DNA from: JBCCOW01 sp038749105
GTDB lineage: Bacteria > Planctomycetota > Phycisphaerae > Phycisphaerales > Phycisphaeraceae
Assembly (NCBI GenBank): GCA_038749105.1
Contig: JBCDIM010000007.1
Span: 21,370-85,369 of the forward strand
Direction: 5' to 3'
Length of the DNA stretch: 64,000 nt
In this document: positions 42,279 through 50,251 of the stretch, piece by piece
Layout: every line of letters begins with the position of its first letter
Numbering within the stretch: the first letter of the stretch is position 1
Program-made: the position numbers and the translations under genes
Notes under the pieces: generated by a model
Databases searched by the model: none
The model's input: only the letters and a program-made list of their open reading frames with translations
What the model was told of the DNA's origin: nothing

Positions 42279-43347
42279 CGCGCAGCCCCCCTCGACCCAA
42301 CCGCATCGCCACCAGCCCCAGCTCAAACAGCCCGTACAACGGCACCGCCAACACCAGCATCGAGATCGGGTCCGCCGGCGTCAGCAACGCCCCGAGCGCA
42401 AACGACCCCAGCAACGCGTATTTCCGGTACCGCGCCAACAGCCCCGGCTCCACCAGCCCGCTGACCCCCAGCACGAACATCACCACCGGCAGCTGAAACC
42501 CAATCAACACCCCCACCATCAGCAGCACCACAAACGACAGGTACGCCTGGATGTCCAGCAGCGGCTGCAGCCCCGACGGCCCCGCCACGGGCAGATACCG
42601 CAAGGTCTGATCCCCCACCCGCACCCGCAGCTCGTTGCTCGGCAGCGACACCCACGCCGACCCGCTGCTCACCGCCTCCGGGTCCCCCTCCACCAACGGC
42701 AGGCTCGCCAGCCCTTCCACCGACTCCCCCGTTGCCGTTGGCTCCACCACCGCCTTCTCGCCCGACTGCCCCGTCGCCAGCCGGGCCACCAGATCGATCA
42801 GTGAATCCCCACCACCGTCCCCCGGATCGATCGGCGGGAACGTCGTGGTGAAGAACAACAAGAACGCCAGGCAGATCGGCAGCAGGACGTAGTACATGAA
42901 CGCCACCGCCAGCCCTGCCATCACCGTCGAGAACGGTGTCAGCGCATACACAAACCGCCGCTCGTGCGTGTACAGCCCCGACGCCACGAACCGCCAGAAC
43001 TGGTACAGCACCAACGGCGTCGCCACGATCAGCCCCGTGATCAGCGACACCTTCAGATAGACTGCAAACCCCGTCGCGACGTGCATCCCGTACGCCTGGG
43101 CCGGCAGCCCAAACTCCGACAACGCCCGCCCCAGCGGCCGCAGCAGCCAGCCCACCAGGTCCTTCCCGAAGAACAGGCTCCCCGCCGCCGCCAGCCCCAC
43201 CGCGATCCCCGCCTTGATCAGCCGGCCCCGCAGCTCGTCCAGGTGATCGCCCAACGGCATCCGCATCTCGTCCACCGCCGCGTCCCGCTCCGCCGACCCG
43301 ACCCCCTCGTCCGTCACCAAATTGTCGAAGTCCTGGTCCAGCGCCAC
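42268..43347 (-). CDS. tatC: Twin-arginine translocase TatC with a long loop insertion
   Basis: TatC recognises folded proteins with twin-arginine signals at the inner membrane. The HLDELRGRLIKA motif (about residues 35-46) and PLVLYQFWRFVASGLYTHERRFV (about 111-133) are diagnostic, and six membrane spans are visible. Between spans 3 and 4 (about residues 162-255) there is an insertion of some 95 residues, acidic and Gly-rich at first, then beta-like, that ordinary TatC (about 250 residues) lacks. The final spans (LIGFQLPVVMFVLGVSGLV, LTPADPISMLVLAVPLYGLFELGL) are normal. Start: I take the GTG at 43347; a frame up to 43464 would add 39 non-conserved residues. tatA/B are not nearby. Confidence 0.92.
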   Translation of the reverse strand: MALDQDFDNLVTDEGVGSAERDAAVDEMRMPLGDHLDELRGRLIKAGIAVGLAAAGSLFFGKDLVGWLLRPLGRALSEFGLPAQAYGMHVATGFAVYLKVSLITGLIVATPLVLYQFWRFVASGLYTHERRFVYALTPFSTVMAGLAVAFMYYVLLPICLAFLLFFTTTFPPIDPGDGGGDSLIDLVARLATGQSGEKAVVEPTATGESVEGLASLPLVEGDPEAVSSGSAWVSLPSNELRVRVGDQTLRYLPVAGPSGLQPLLDIQAYLSFVVLLMVGVLIGFQLPVVMFVLGVSGLVEPGLLARYRKYALLGSFALGALLTPADPISMLVLAVPLYGLFELGLVAMRLGRGGLRDEP

Positions 43348-43468
43348 GCCCCGATTGTGAACGCCCCACCCCCCCACCGCAAACCATGCGTCCCGCACCG
43401 CCATCCTCGGCGAGCCGGGCCGTGTCGGACCGGCCGAACCCCACACCACTTTCTCCGAGCCCATCGCT

Positions 43469-44605
43469 CTACACGATGAGCATCGCGTCCCCGTACGAGT
43501 AGAACCGGTACCCCTCCGAAACCGCTTCCCCGTACCAGCCCAGCAGACGCTCCACCCCCACCCCCGGCAGCGCCGCGACCAACGCCAGCAGCGTCGACTT
43601 CGGCAGGTGAAAGTTCGTCAACAGCATGTCCGTAAACCGGAACGCAAACCCCTCATCCGGCCGGATGAACAGCCCAGTTTCCGCCGAGTAGTCGCCCTCC
43701 ATCGACGCCCACTCCGCGGGCAGCGACTCCAGCGTCCGCACCGATGTCGTACCGACCGCCAACACCCGGCCGCCCTGCCCACGCACCCGGCGCAGCGTCG
43801 CCAGCGTCGCCCCCGGCACCGTGATCGGCTCGGTGTGCATCGGGTGCTCCTTCAGCGACTCGCTCTTCACCGGCAGGAACGTCCCCGTCCCCACGTGCAG
43901 CGTCACCTCCGCACGCTCCACGCCCAACCCGTCGATCCGCTCCAGCAGCCCCGGCGTGAAGTGCAGCCCCGCCGTCGGCGCCGCCACCGATCCCCCTCCC
44001 TCGAAGCCCACGGTCTCCGACCGTGGGTCCGCGTTGCCCAAACCGCCCCCCTCCGCATACACCGTGTTGTACCGCTCTGCATCCCCCGCGACCTCTTCCA
44101 CCTCCCCCCGCTTCCGCCGCGCCTGACGGATGTACGGCGGCAACGGCACCCCACCGACCCGCTCCAACGCCGCCGCCGCAGGCAGCCCCACCAACTCCGC
44201 GTCCCCCTCGACCCGCACCGTCCACGCCCCGCCCCCCAACGCCTCCTCCAGCACCAGCGCCGCGTCGTCCAGCTCCACCGCGTCGCCCTCCACCAGACGC
44301 CCCCCCGACTTCAGCATCACCCGCCACCGCCCATCTCCAGCGTCCGCCAGGAACAGCCCCGTCACCCGCCCGCCCGTACCCCGCCGGACCCCCTCCAGAT
44401 ACGCCCGCACCACCCGGCTGCGGTTCACCACCATCACATCCCCCGCCCGCAACACGCCCAGCCCCGGCAGCTCCGACACCCGCGTGTGCCGCACGCTCCC
44501 TGTCGCCCGGTCGCACACCATCAGCCGGGCCGAGTCCCTCGGCTCCGCCGGCTGCGTCGCGATCAGCCCCTCCGGCAGCTCGTAGTCCAACGCGTCCGTC
44601 CGCAT
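43469..44605 (-). CDS. queA: S-adenosylmethionine:tRNA ribosyltransferase-isomerase
   Basis: Transfers the ribosyl part of SAM to preQ1 in tRNA, forming epoxyqueuosine. All major blocks are present: DYELPEGLIATQPAEPRDSARLMV near the N-terminus, RVVRAYLEG, VGGVPLPPYI, ERYNTVYAE, GSVAAPTAGLHFT, VTLHVGTGTFLPV, LAVGTTSVRTLES and the final TDMLLTNFHLPKSTLLALVAAL. The ATG at 44605 is 6 nt after TAGGGT. Heads a same-strand run queA-tatC-bioD. It pairs functionally with the queuosine precursor transporter at 9368-10183. Confidence 0.96.
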   Translation of the reverse strand: MRTDALDYELPEGLIATQPAEPRDSARLMVCDRATGSVRHTRVSELPGLGVLRAGDVMVVNRSRVVRAYLEGVRRGTGGRVTGLFLADAGDGRWRVMLKSGGRLVEGDAVELDDAALVLEEALGGGAWTVRVEGDAELVGLPAAAALERVGGVPLPPYIRQARRKRGEVEEVAGDAERYNTVYAEGGGLGNADPRSETVGFEGGGSVAAPTAGLHFTPGLLERIDGLGVERAEVTLHVGTGTFLPVKSESLKEHPMHTEPITVPGATLATLRRVRGQGGRVLAVGTTSVRTLESLPAEWASMEGDYSAETGLFIRPDEGFAFRFTDMLLTNFHLPKSTLLALVAALPGVGVERLLGWYGEAVSEGYRFYSYGDAMLIV

Positions 44606-44611
44606 CGCCAC

Positions 44612-44617
44612 ACCCTA
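44612..44617 (-). promoter_or_regulatory. -10-like box for queA
   Basis: TAGGGT on the minus strand, then 6 nt (GTGGCG), then the queA ATG. An identical TAGGGT with the same spacing precedes rnpA at 59674-59679. Confidence 0.4.
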
Positions 44618-44782
44618 CCCCGCCGAACCCCGTGGGGCCCACCGCTCTCAGCCCCGTCTCCGCGCTGCCAATCCACACCATCCCGCACACTCGCACCCGC
44701 CCCCCAGATCAGCAAGCGCACGTCACGGCACGACTTACCCCAAGCCGCCGCCAACCCGCCCGCCCCGTGTCTCACTTGCTCC

Positions 44783-45157
44783 ATGCGGCTCGTCGGCCCC
44801 CACCCCAACCTCACCATCGCCCGCTTGGACCAGCTCCAAGACGCTCTGCCCATCGCCCACCCCCATCCGCACCCGCACCCGCACCCCCACCCCACTCACC
44901 ACGGCCCGCCCGCCGACCGGCTCGACCTCAGCCCCACCTGCGCCAGCCTCGCCTGCCCGCCCTGCGTACCCCCGGACATCCCCCCCGACGACCCCCGACT
45001 CACACCGTCCAACACCGACCCCGCGGAGCCGACGCCGCCCATCCTGCCCCGCCTCTCGCCGCACGCCGACGAACCCGCCAGCGAGCCACCGCCCCGTGTG
45101 CACCCGCTCTACGTCCCCATCATCGTCCCGGCCCACCTCATCGACGTCTTCGCGTAA
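44783..45157 (+). CDS. Hypothetical protein with a His-Pro repeat
   Basis: A 124-residue frame with an odd composition: after an ordinary start (MRLVGPHPNLTIARLDQLQDAL) comes a HPHPHPHPHPHP run (about residues 26-37), then a Pro/Asp-rich region with a CxxCPPC-like cluster (LACPPC) and an ending VHPLYVPIIVPAHLIDVFA that looks coding. The His-Pro run is encoded by a hexamer repeat (CCGCAC). The stop lies 26 bp before the nuclease gene on the same strand. I lean towards a real, fast-evolving gene; the antisense alternative (44735-45226) is all Gly/Arg/Val and looks like a shadow. No function can be given. Confidence 0.5.
   Translation: MRLVGPHPNLTIARLDQLQDALPIAHPHPHPHPHPHPTHHGPPADRLDLSPTCASLACPPCVPPDIPPDDPRLTPSNTDPAEPTPPILPRLSPHADEPASEPPPRVHPLYVPIIVPAHLIDVFA
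44867..44890. repeat. Hexamer repeat (CCGCAC)
   Basis: Three perfect CCGCAC units and one variant CCCCAC, encoding His-Pro pairs in the frame above. It is the same hexamer (reverse complement, rotated) as the GCGGGT array at 49621-49656. Confidence 0.6.
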
Positions 45158-45183
45158 CCCGACCGCTCCGCGATAATGCCCCG

Positions 45184-45909
45184 ATGCCCCGCGTCCGTCG
45201 GCCCACCCCCCGCAAACCCCCCACACCTACCCAAGCCCGCCGGCAACGCCGACGCCGGCGGATCATCGTCGTCACCCTCGCCCTCGCCGGCGTCTTGCTC
45301 CTTGCCCGCCTCGACCACCTCGGCCTGCTCTTCGCCCCCGGCTCGGACTTCGACCGCTACCACGGCCAGACCTTTACCGTTCTCCGCGTTATCGATGGCG
45401 ACACCCTCGTCATCGACGCCCCCGACCCCACCCAGTCCCCCGCTCGTCCGCATACCCGCGTCCGCCTGTGGGGCATCGACGCTCCCGAGACCGCCAAGCC
45501 CCAACGCAACCTCCCCGCCGAGCGCGGGGCTGCCGCCGCCACCGCGTACCTGGAACAGCTTGCGATGAATCAGCCGATCACCCTGTACCTCGAGGCCCAC
45601 CGACCCCGCGGCCGATTCGGTCGACTCCTCGCCCACGCGGCCGTCTCAGACACCCACTCACCCGCATCAGACGCCGACGCGCCACCCACGGGCTTTGCCC
45701 AGCGGTCGCTCAGCCATGCCCTGGTCGCCGCCGGCCTCGCCAAAGCCGACGACACCTGGCCGCACGGGTTGACCCGGCAGCTCCAGGCCGCAGAGGATCA
45801 CGCCCGCGGGCAACGCCTGGGGATCTGGTCTCGCGGGCCCATCGACATCCTGGCGTTCAAAATCCCCGCCGATCACCCGCGACCCGTCATGCCGGCCGCG
45901 ATAGACTGA
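45184..45909 (+). CDS. Membrane-anchored thermonuclease (staphylococcal nuclease fold)
   Basis: 241 residues: a very basic N-terminus (RRQRRRRR, about 22-29), one membrane helix (IIVVTLALAGVLLLA, about 30-44), then the SNase domain. TVLRVIDGDTLVID supplies the Ca-binding Asp, VRLWGIDAPETAKP the catalytic Arg and Glu, and RGRFGRLLAHA the second Arg; all are in place, so it should be active, probably facing the periplasm as an anchored nuclease. A GATAAT box lies 6 nt before the ATG at 45184. Between the catalytic parts, about 20 residues (SDTHSPASDADAP) form a low-complexity loop. Confidence 0.92.
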   Translation: MPRVRRPTPRKPPTPTQARRQRRRRRIIVVTLALAGVLLLARLDHLGLLFAPGSDFDRYHGQTFTVLRVIDGDTLVIDAPDPTQSPARPHTRVRLWGIDAPETAKPQRNLPAERGAAAATAYLEQLAMNQPITLYLEAHRPRGRFGRLLAHAAVSDTHSPASDADAPPTGFAQRSLSHALVAAGLAKADDTWPHGLTRQLQAAEDHARGQRLGIWSRGPIDILAFKIPADHPRPVMPAAID

Positions 45910-45952
45910 AGCAGCCCGGCCGACCCCGTCACCCGAGACTCAGGACCCCCGC

Positions 45953-46174
45953 GTGATCCGCCCCCGATTCGATCCCTACCAGCGTCATGACCCGCGTGAA
46001 CAGATGATCCGGGAGACCAGTGCGTTCCTCACCTGGGCCTTGAGGGAGGAACGTGACCTGCCCCGCATCCCCCGCCGACGCGTCGATCGTGGTGGTTTTG
46101 CCGAGCTACTCCGCCGGTCTGCGGCTGCTCGCGCGGCCGTCCAGCACTGGTGGTCCCGCACACTCGGCTCCTGA
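45953..46174 (+). CDS. Small conserved-looking protein
   Basis: 73 residues beginning at a GTG with AGGA about 8 nt upstream. The pattern 'ETSAFLTWALREERDLPRIPRRRVDRGGFAELL' followed by a C-terminal 'AVQHWW' resembles short planctomycete proteins, and it is 43 bp after the nuclease gene on the same strand. The rest is basic and helical. No function is known to me. Confidence 0.6.
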   Translation: MIRPRFDPYQRHDPREQMIRETSAFLTWALREERDLPRIPRRRVDRGGFAELLRRSAAARAAVQHWWSRTLGS

Positions 46175-46404
46175 GCGGCATGGCCCCGAGAAGCTGCCGC
46201 GACCCTGTGTAGGCCAGGCCCACCGCGTCCGATAGCCGCCGAATGATCTCCGCCTGACATGCCCATCCGTCGTGAGCGTTGTAGAACCCTCGCCCGCCGC
46301 CCGACATAATCACAGTACAGCGATGCCCTGGGCGACCGTTTCCGGGCCCTATCCTTCCCGCCCCACCGCCTCTTGCTAGAACCCGATCTCACCCCGAGCC
46401 CGCC

Positions 46405-47232
46405 ATGAACCACAGCGCCGATGACTCCACCCCGCAAACCGACGCTCAGACCGAAGCGTCCCCCGATCCGACGCCCGCGGCCGAGGCCAGCCCGTTCGCT
46501 CCGACCAAGGCGACCGTGAGCGGTGGCTACCGCTGGCGTCCCGGGCTCATCGCGCTGTTCTGCATCGGCTTCGGGTTCTACGCCCTGTATGACGGCTTCA
46601 TCGCTTACCCCAACCAGATCGAGCAGTACGACAAGCTCGAGCTCATTATCGAGAAGGCCGAGGCCGGCGACCCTCAATACACCAACTGGCGTAGCCAAGA
46701 GGCATGGACCCGCCTCGCCGAGAAGCACGGCATCGAGGGCAGTATTACCGAGACCGAGTCCTACAGCGACCGGACCCAGGGCGATGTCGTCACCCAATTC
46801 ATCATGGCCGGGATCGTGTTCCCGATCGGGTTCTACGCCCTGTACATCTACATCGCATCGGGCTCGCGCTTTGTAGAAGCCGACGAGCAGGGCGTCCGCG
46901 ATCACAAAGGCCAATCGCCGCTCTGGTCTGAACTCACCGGTATCGACGGGCCCAAGTGGGACACCAAGGGCATCGCTCGCTTGGTGTACAAGACCGCCCA
47001 AGGCGAAGAAGGCAGGATCCTCCTGGACGACTGGAAGTTCGACACCGAACCCACCCGTGCGATCTACCGCGAAGCCCTCCGGCACACCGACCCGGAAGCC
47101 TACGCCAAGGAGATGGAGCGCCTCGCCGCCCGTGAGGCCGCCCAGGCGGCCGCCGAGCAGGCCGCCGCCGAAGCCCCGCCGGAACCTGGCGACGCGGACC
47201 CACCGGACCGTACGCCCACCTCGGCCGCCTAG
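46405..47232 (+). CDS. Two-span membrane protein
   Basis: 275 residues of unknown function. A low-complexity N-terminus (about 1-40) precedes a membrane helix (about 48-64: LIALFCIGFGFYALYDGFI), an external loop of about 75 residues, and a second helix (about 139-153: FIMAGIVFPIGFYALYIYI). A small cytoplasmic domain follows (about 160-225: DEQGVRDHKGQ ... SELTGIDGPKWDTKGIARLVYK), and the tail is Ala/Glu/Pro-rich. The FYALY motif appears in both helices, hinting at an internal duplication. The last gene before tRNA-Ile. Confidence 0.7.
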   Translation: MNHSADDSTPQTDAQTEASPDPTPAAEASPFAPTKATVSGGYRWRPGLIALFCIGFGFYALYDGFIAYPNQIEQYDKLELIIEKAEAGDPQYTNWRSQEAWTRLAEKHGIEGSITETESYSDRTQGDVVTQFIMAGIVFPIGFYALYIYIASGSRFVEADEQGVRDHKGQSPLWSELTGIDGPKWDTKGIARLVYKTAQGEEGRILLDDWKFDTEPTRAIYREALRHTDPEAYAKEMERLAAREAAQAAAEQAAAEAPPEPGDADPPDRTPTSAA

Positions 47233-47281
47233 CCCGGGTCAACGCCTCGGATCCGGTTGCGGTCGGACCCGTGTTTGCCGT

Positions 47282-47309
47282 TTGACACCCCCCCGTCGCC
47301 TGTCATAAT
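47282..47309 (+). promoter_or_regulatory. Promoter of tRNA-Ile
   Basis: TTGACA (47282-47287), 16-nt spacer, CATAAT (47304-47309): 6/6 and 5/6 matches to the housekeeping consensus. The start point is expected about 40 nt before the tRNA. This is the strongest promoter in the window. Confidence 0.8.
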
Positions 47310-47354
47310 GCCCGGTCCGACAGCGGCGTTCCCTTCGCCGTAGGCCCCATTGCC

Positions 47355-47428
<74 letters not shown>

Positions 47429-47436
47429 CTTTAAAG

Positions 47437-47467
47437 ACCCGCCAAGTCGATGACTGGCGGGTTTTTT
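47437..47467 (+). terminator. Intrinsic terminator of tRNA-Ile
   Basis: ACCCGCCA (47437-47444) pairs with TGGCGGGT (47455-47462), extended by GTC/GAC around a GAT loop with one bulged A, and is followed by six T's. Confidence 0.9.
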
Positions 47468-47552
47468 GTGCGCATCCCATCGCGTGAGTCCCTTGGCGTG
47501 TGATTGCTGAGCCCGGTGTTGCGCGGCTGTTGGGCATCCTTTAGGAGGGACC

Positions 47553-47580
47553 TTGACAAATCAGATTAACAGAGTAATCT
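47553..47580 (+). promoter_or_regulatory. lacI-family gene promoter overlapping the operator
   Basis: A perfect TTGACA (47553-47558) with TAATCT 16 nt downstream (47575-47580) as the best -10. The -10 is the right half of operator O1, so repressor binding would block RNA polymerase. Confidence 0.55.
47563..47580. promoter_or_regulatory. Operator O1 (AGATTA-N6-TAATCT)
   Basis: An 18-bp perfect palindrome of 6-bp arms with a 6-bp centre, between the -35 and the start point of the repressor gene. The arm sequence is shared with O2. Confidence 0.75.
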
Positions 47581-47581
47581 T

Positions 47582-47599
47582 TGATTATGGGAGTAATCA
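47582..47599. promoter_or_regulatory. Operator O2 (TGATTA-N6-TAATCA)
   Basis: A second 18-bp perfect palindrome 1 bp after O1, with the same GATTA/TAATC core, centre-to-centre distance 19 bp (about two helical turns). The tandem phase suggests two repressor dimers on one face of the DNA. Confidence 0.75.
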
Positions 47600-47646
47600 G
47601 ACCGACTGAGGCTTCCAGCCGCGCCTGTTGAGTCAAGGAGTCGCCT

Positions 47647-48684
47647 TTGCCCGTCAGCATGCTGGATATCGCGAAGTACGCCGGGGTCTCCCGTCCGGTC
47701 GTGAGCAAGGTGCTTAACGGCGGGAAGACCAATATCCGGATCAGTAACCAGACCCGGGAGCGCATCCTGGCCGCAGCGAAAGAGCTGGGCTATCGGCCCA
47801 ATCTGCTCGCCCATGCGGTCAGCCAGGGCAAGACCCACGCTGCGGGCTACGTCTGCTACGAGCTCGACGGCGTTTACACCACCGCCGGCAGTTCGCTGGT
47901 CCTTTCCGCGGCCAGCCGGGTCTTGGCCGAGCACGGCCGACACCTGGTCTTCTCAACGATCAGCGAGTCCCAGCTGCGTGACAACGAGCTGCCCGCGGTC
48001 TTCACGTCCGTCCTCGTCGACGTCCTGGTGCTCGACGGCACGGGCGTGCTGCCGCAGGAAGTCATCGAGATGGCGCAGCAGCACGAACTGCCGTGCATCA
48101 CCGTGAACGTCCGGCAGCAGTTCGACGCCGCCTATCCAGACGACTTCAACGGCGCTCGGGAAGCCACCGAGGTCTTGCTCGACCTCGGCCACCGGTCCAT
48201 CGGATACGCGGGCGTGTACAACGACCAAGACCAGGTACAGCACTACAGCGTCCACGACCGCCGGGCAGGTTACGAGCAGGCGATGCTCGACCGAGGGCTC
48301 CCCCCGCGTGTGATCATGCGTAACCACCACAAGGGCGCATCCGGAGACCACCAGGCCCTCCGAGCCGCGATGTCGGGAGACGACGCCGTGACCGCGTGGG
48401 TCGCTTATGAGGAATCGACGGCGATCGATGTCTACCTCACCGCCCAGGCGATGGGCTTATCCATTCCCAAAGACATCTCGATCATCGCCATGCATCGTGG
48501 CGGTGACCGGGCCCGGCTCGGACACATGACCTGCACGTCCATGCTCCTTGGCGAGCCACGCCTGGGCACCGCAGTCGGCGGAATGATCCTCAAGAAGATG
48601 GCCGACCCCCGGGTGACGCTCCCATCGGAAGAGGTCGATTTTCTTTACCACGCCGGGACCACCCTGGCTCCGCCGCGTGACTGA
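47647..48684 (+). CDS. LacI/GalR family transcriptional regulator
   Basis: A 345-residue repressor. The N-terminal helix-turn-helix and hinge read MLDIAKYAGVSRPVVSKVLNGG ... SNQTRERILAAAKELGYRPNLLAHAVSQGKT, and a periplasmic-binding-protein-like sensor fold follows (about residues 65-340). I start at the TTG at 47647 because AAGGAG sits 6 nt upstream; the ATG 12 nt further in would leave an 18-nt gap. In the sensor core, the usual sugar-binding residues cannot be judged by eye. Tandem operators overlap its own promoter, so it is probably autoregulated. The PEP-CTERM gene 62 bp downstream may share the transcript. The effector is unknown. Confidence 0.93.
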   Translation: MPVSMLDIAKYAGVSRPVVSKVLNGGKTNIRISNQTRERILAAAKELGYRPNLLAHAVSQGKTHAAGYVCYELDGVYTTAGSSLVLSAASRVLAEHGRHLVFSTISESQLRDNELPAVFTSVLVDVLVLDGTGVLPQEVIEMAQQHELPCITVNVRQQFDAAYPDDFNGAREATEVLLDLGHRSIGYAGVYNDQDQVQHYSVHDRRAGYEQAMLDRGLPPRVIMRNHHKGASGDHQALRAAMSGDDAVTAWVAYEESTAIDVYLTAQAMGLSIPKDISIIAMHRGGDRARLGHMTCTSMLLGEPRLGTAVGGMILKKMADPRVTLPSEEVDFLYHAGTTLAPPRD

Positions 48685-48690
48685 TTTTGT

Positions 48691-48710
48691 GCGGCCAAGA
48701 GACCGGCCGC
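48691..48710 (+). terminator. Hairpin between lacI and the PEP-CTERM gene
   Basis: GCGGCC (48691-48696), 8-nt loop, GGCCGC (48705-48710), followed about 7 nt later by CTTTTT. It could attenuate read-through into the downstream gene. Confidence 0.45.
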
Positions 48711-48746
48711 CACCGCTTCTTTTTCAACCCCTTTGAGGAGGACTCC

Positions 48747-49502
48747 ATGATTCAGTATTTGAAGTGTTTACAAAGGGCCGGAGCACCCGTGGCCTTGTCT
48801 GCCATGCTGCTGGCTGGCACGGCTTCGCAGGCGGCGCCGGTCGTCCTGGCTGACCTGACCACCGACGCCGGGGCACTGCCCAACGGTTTCACCACGGGCT
48901 GGTTCAGCGGCGGCCTCTTTGATACCGCTGTGGATGGCGGCTGGGACGCCGGCGACTACGACTGGCAGATGGGCCAGCAGCTCGGCACCTCGGGCATCGC
49001 CAGCTTCGCCCCAGGCAGCGTCGATCGCGCCAATTTCGGGAACGTCGCCGGCAAGTGGCAGTCCAGCTCGAATTTCATTGTGTTCTCCCGCGCCGTCTCG
49101 CCCGTCGAGTTCACCACCGCCGTGGGCGCACTAACCGTCTTTTCCCTGACCTTCGATGAGTTGGCGGTGGATCAGACCGCGACCGTCTCGACCGATTTCT
49201 CCGCGTCGAACGGCGGCGATATCGACTACCAGGTCTTCTTGGGTGCATCGGCGATCGACCCCGCCGTCAATGTCGGGGTGGCGGCCCCGGCGGCTCCGAT
49301 CACCAGCTCGAGCTTCACGCTCAGCCAGGGCGACACGCTCTACTTCGTCATCGACTCCAACGGCAGCGGGGGAGGTGACAAGCGTCAACTCAATATCACC
49401 GTCTCGGGCGAGCCGGTCTCCACCGTGATCCCCGAGCCGGGCTCCCTGGCCCTTACCGGCCTCGGCACACTGCTGCTGATCAAGCGTCGCCGTGGGCGAT
49501 GA
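48747..49502 (+). CDS. PEP-CTERM sorting-domain secreted protein
   Basis: 251 residues. A signal peptide (about 1-28, ending ASQAAP) precedes an all-beta body rich in Asp/Gly/Ser/Thr. The C-terminus carries the exosortase signal: IPEPGSLALTGLGTLLLIKRRRGR has the PEP box, a hydrophobic stretch and a basic end. It should be cleaved and anchored or secreted by an exosortase encoded elsewhere, in the extracellular matrix. GAGGAGGA lies just before the ATG at 48747. It may be controlled by the LacI-type regulator directly upstream. Confidence 0.85.
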   Translation: MIQYLKCLQRAGAPVALSAMLLAGTASQAAPVVLADLTTDAGALPNGFTTGWFSGGLFDTAVDGGWDAGDYDWQMGQQLGTSGIASFAPGSVDRANFGNVAGKWQSSSNFIVFSRAVSPVEFTTAVGALTVFSLTFDELAVDQTATVSTDFSASNGGDIDYQVFLGASAIDPAVNVGVAAPAAPITSSSFTLSQGDTLYFVIDSNGSGGGDKRQLNITVSGEPVSTVIPEPGSLALTGLGTLLLIKRRRGR

Positions 49503-49620
49503 CCAAATCCTCCTGGCGTGCGGGCGTGAGAGCACTCGCAGGCCTTTGACTCATGAGCGTGGCGGTTCGGGTGCACTAGCTCTGGCCGAGTTGCGTCTCA
49601 ACGAACGGACCGTCGCCGGT

Positions 49621-49656
49621 GCGGGTGCGGGTGCGGGTGCGGGTGCGGGTGTGGGT
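49621..49656. repeat. Hexamer repeat (GCGGGT)
   Basis: Five perfect GCGGGT units plus GTGGGT, in the 193-bp spacer after the PEP-CTERM gene. This spacer contains no credible gene. The repeat would encode Gly-Ala in the frame that overlaps it, which I consider non-coding. Confidence 0.7.
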
Positions 49657-49695
49657 GAAGTCGCGGCTTACGCGGACTCCCGTTCCCGCGATGGC

Positions 49696-50112
49696 CTAAG
49701 GCAGCAGGCCAGCCGGCACGCGCTGCATCTTCCCCGCGCGGTCTACGCAAACTAGCGTCGTCTGACCTGTCGCCAACACGTCCACGCTGGAAGCGTCTTC
49801 CGCTGACCCACGACGCCGCACTTCATACCGGTGCTCGATCTTCGCACCGACCACGGGCTCCGCGAGCACCCACACCTCCAGCTCGTCGTCATAGACCGCC
49901 GGCCGGTGGTACCGCAGGCTCATCCTTGCCACGACAAACAGCACCCCCGAAGCCTCCAGATCCTTGTACGCAGCCCCCTGCTCCCGCAGCAGCTCCGTCC
50001 GCGCTAGCTCCAGCCACACCGGATACACCGAGTGGTGCGCGACATTCATCGGGTCGCACTCGGCATATCGGACCCGCACCCGCACGACCGTCTCCATCGC
50101 CGTCTCAGCCAT
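49696..50112 (-). CDS. Acyl-CoA thioesterase (YbgC/4HBT hotdog family)
   Basis: A 138-residue single hotdog domain. The active-site helix region RYAECDPMNVAHHSVYPVWLELARTELL (about residues 14-41) contains the conserved Asp and His of the 4-hydroxybenzoyl-CoA thioesterase/YbgC family, and 'RYHRPAVYDDELEVWV' forms the following strand. It hydrolyses short acyl-CoA or acyl-ACP thioesters, and YbgC relatives are tied to the Tol-Pal system. I use the ATG at 50112 (preceded by GGAG); an ATG at 50130 with GGGGA upstream is an alternative. Divergent from the Wzt-like gene. Confidence 0.9.
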   Translation of the reverse strand: MAETAMETVVRVRVRYAECDPMNVAHHSVYPVWLELARTELLREQGAAYKDLEASGVLFVVARMSLRYHRPAVYDDELEVWVLAEPVVGAKIEHRYEVRRRGSAEDASSVDVLATGQTTLVCVDRAGKMQRVPAGLLP

Positions 50113-50251
50113 CTCCGCAACGTATCGCATCGATCCCCAGCGTGTCGCGGGTGCACCGGAGCCGTCCGATCTGCGATACTGCCGATCCGGCCTGGCTCTT
50201 GTCAGCCGTGTGTTCCACCCCCCCGCCTGATCAGCCGATACCCCATTAGCC

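Noticed and set aside
43607..44782. Upstream part of a long plus-strand frame that ends at 45157
   Set aside because: It lies antisense to queA and is His/Pro/Arg-rich. Only the last 124 codons, from the ATG at 44783, were kept.
46029..46313. 94-residue minus-strand frame with a protein-like start (NAHDGWACQAEIIRRLSDAVGL)
   Set aside because: Its first 45 residues look plausible but the rest is antisense to the small gene at 45953-46174. It could be a gene remnant; evidence is too thin to annotate.
49492..49755. Plus-strand frame with a Gly-Ala run after the PEP-CTERM gene
   Set aside because: It overlaps the thioesterase end, is driven by the hexamer repeat and has no conserved pattern.
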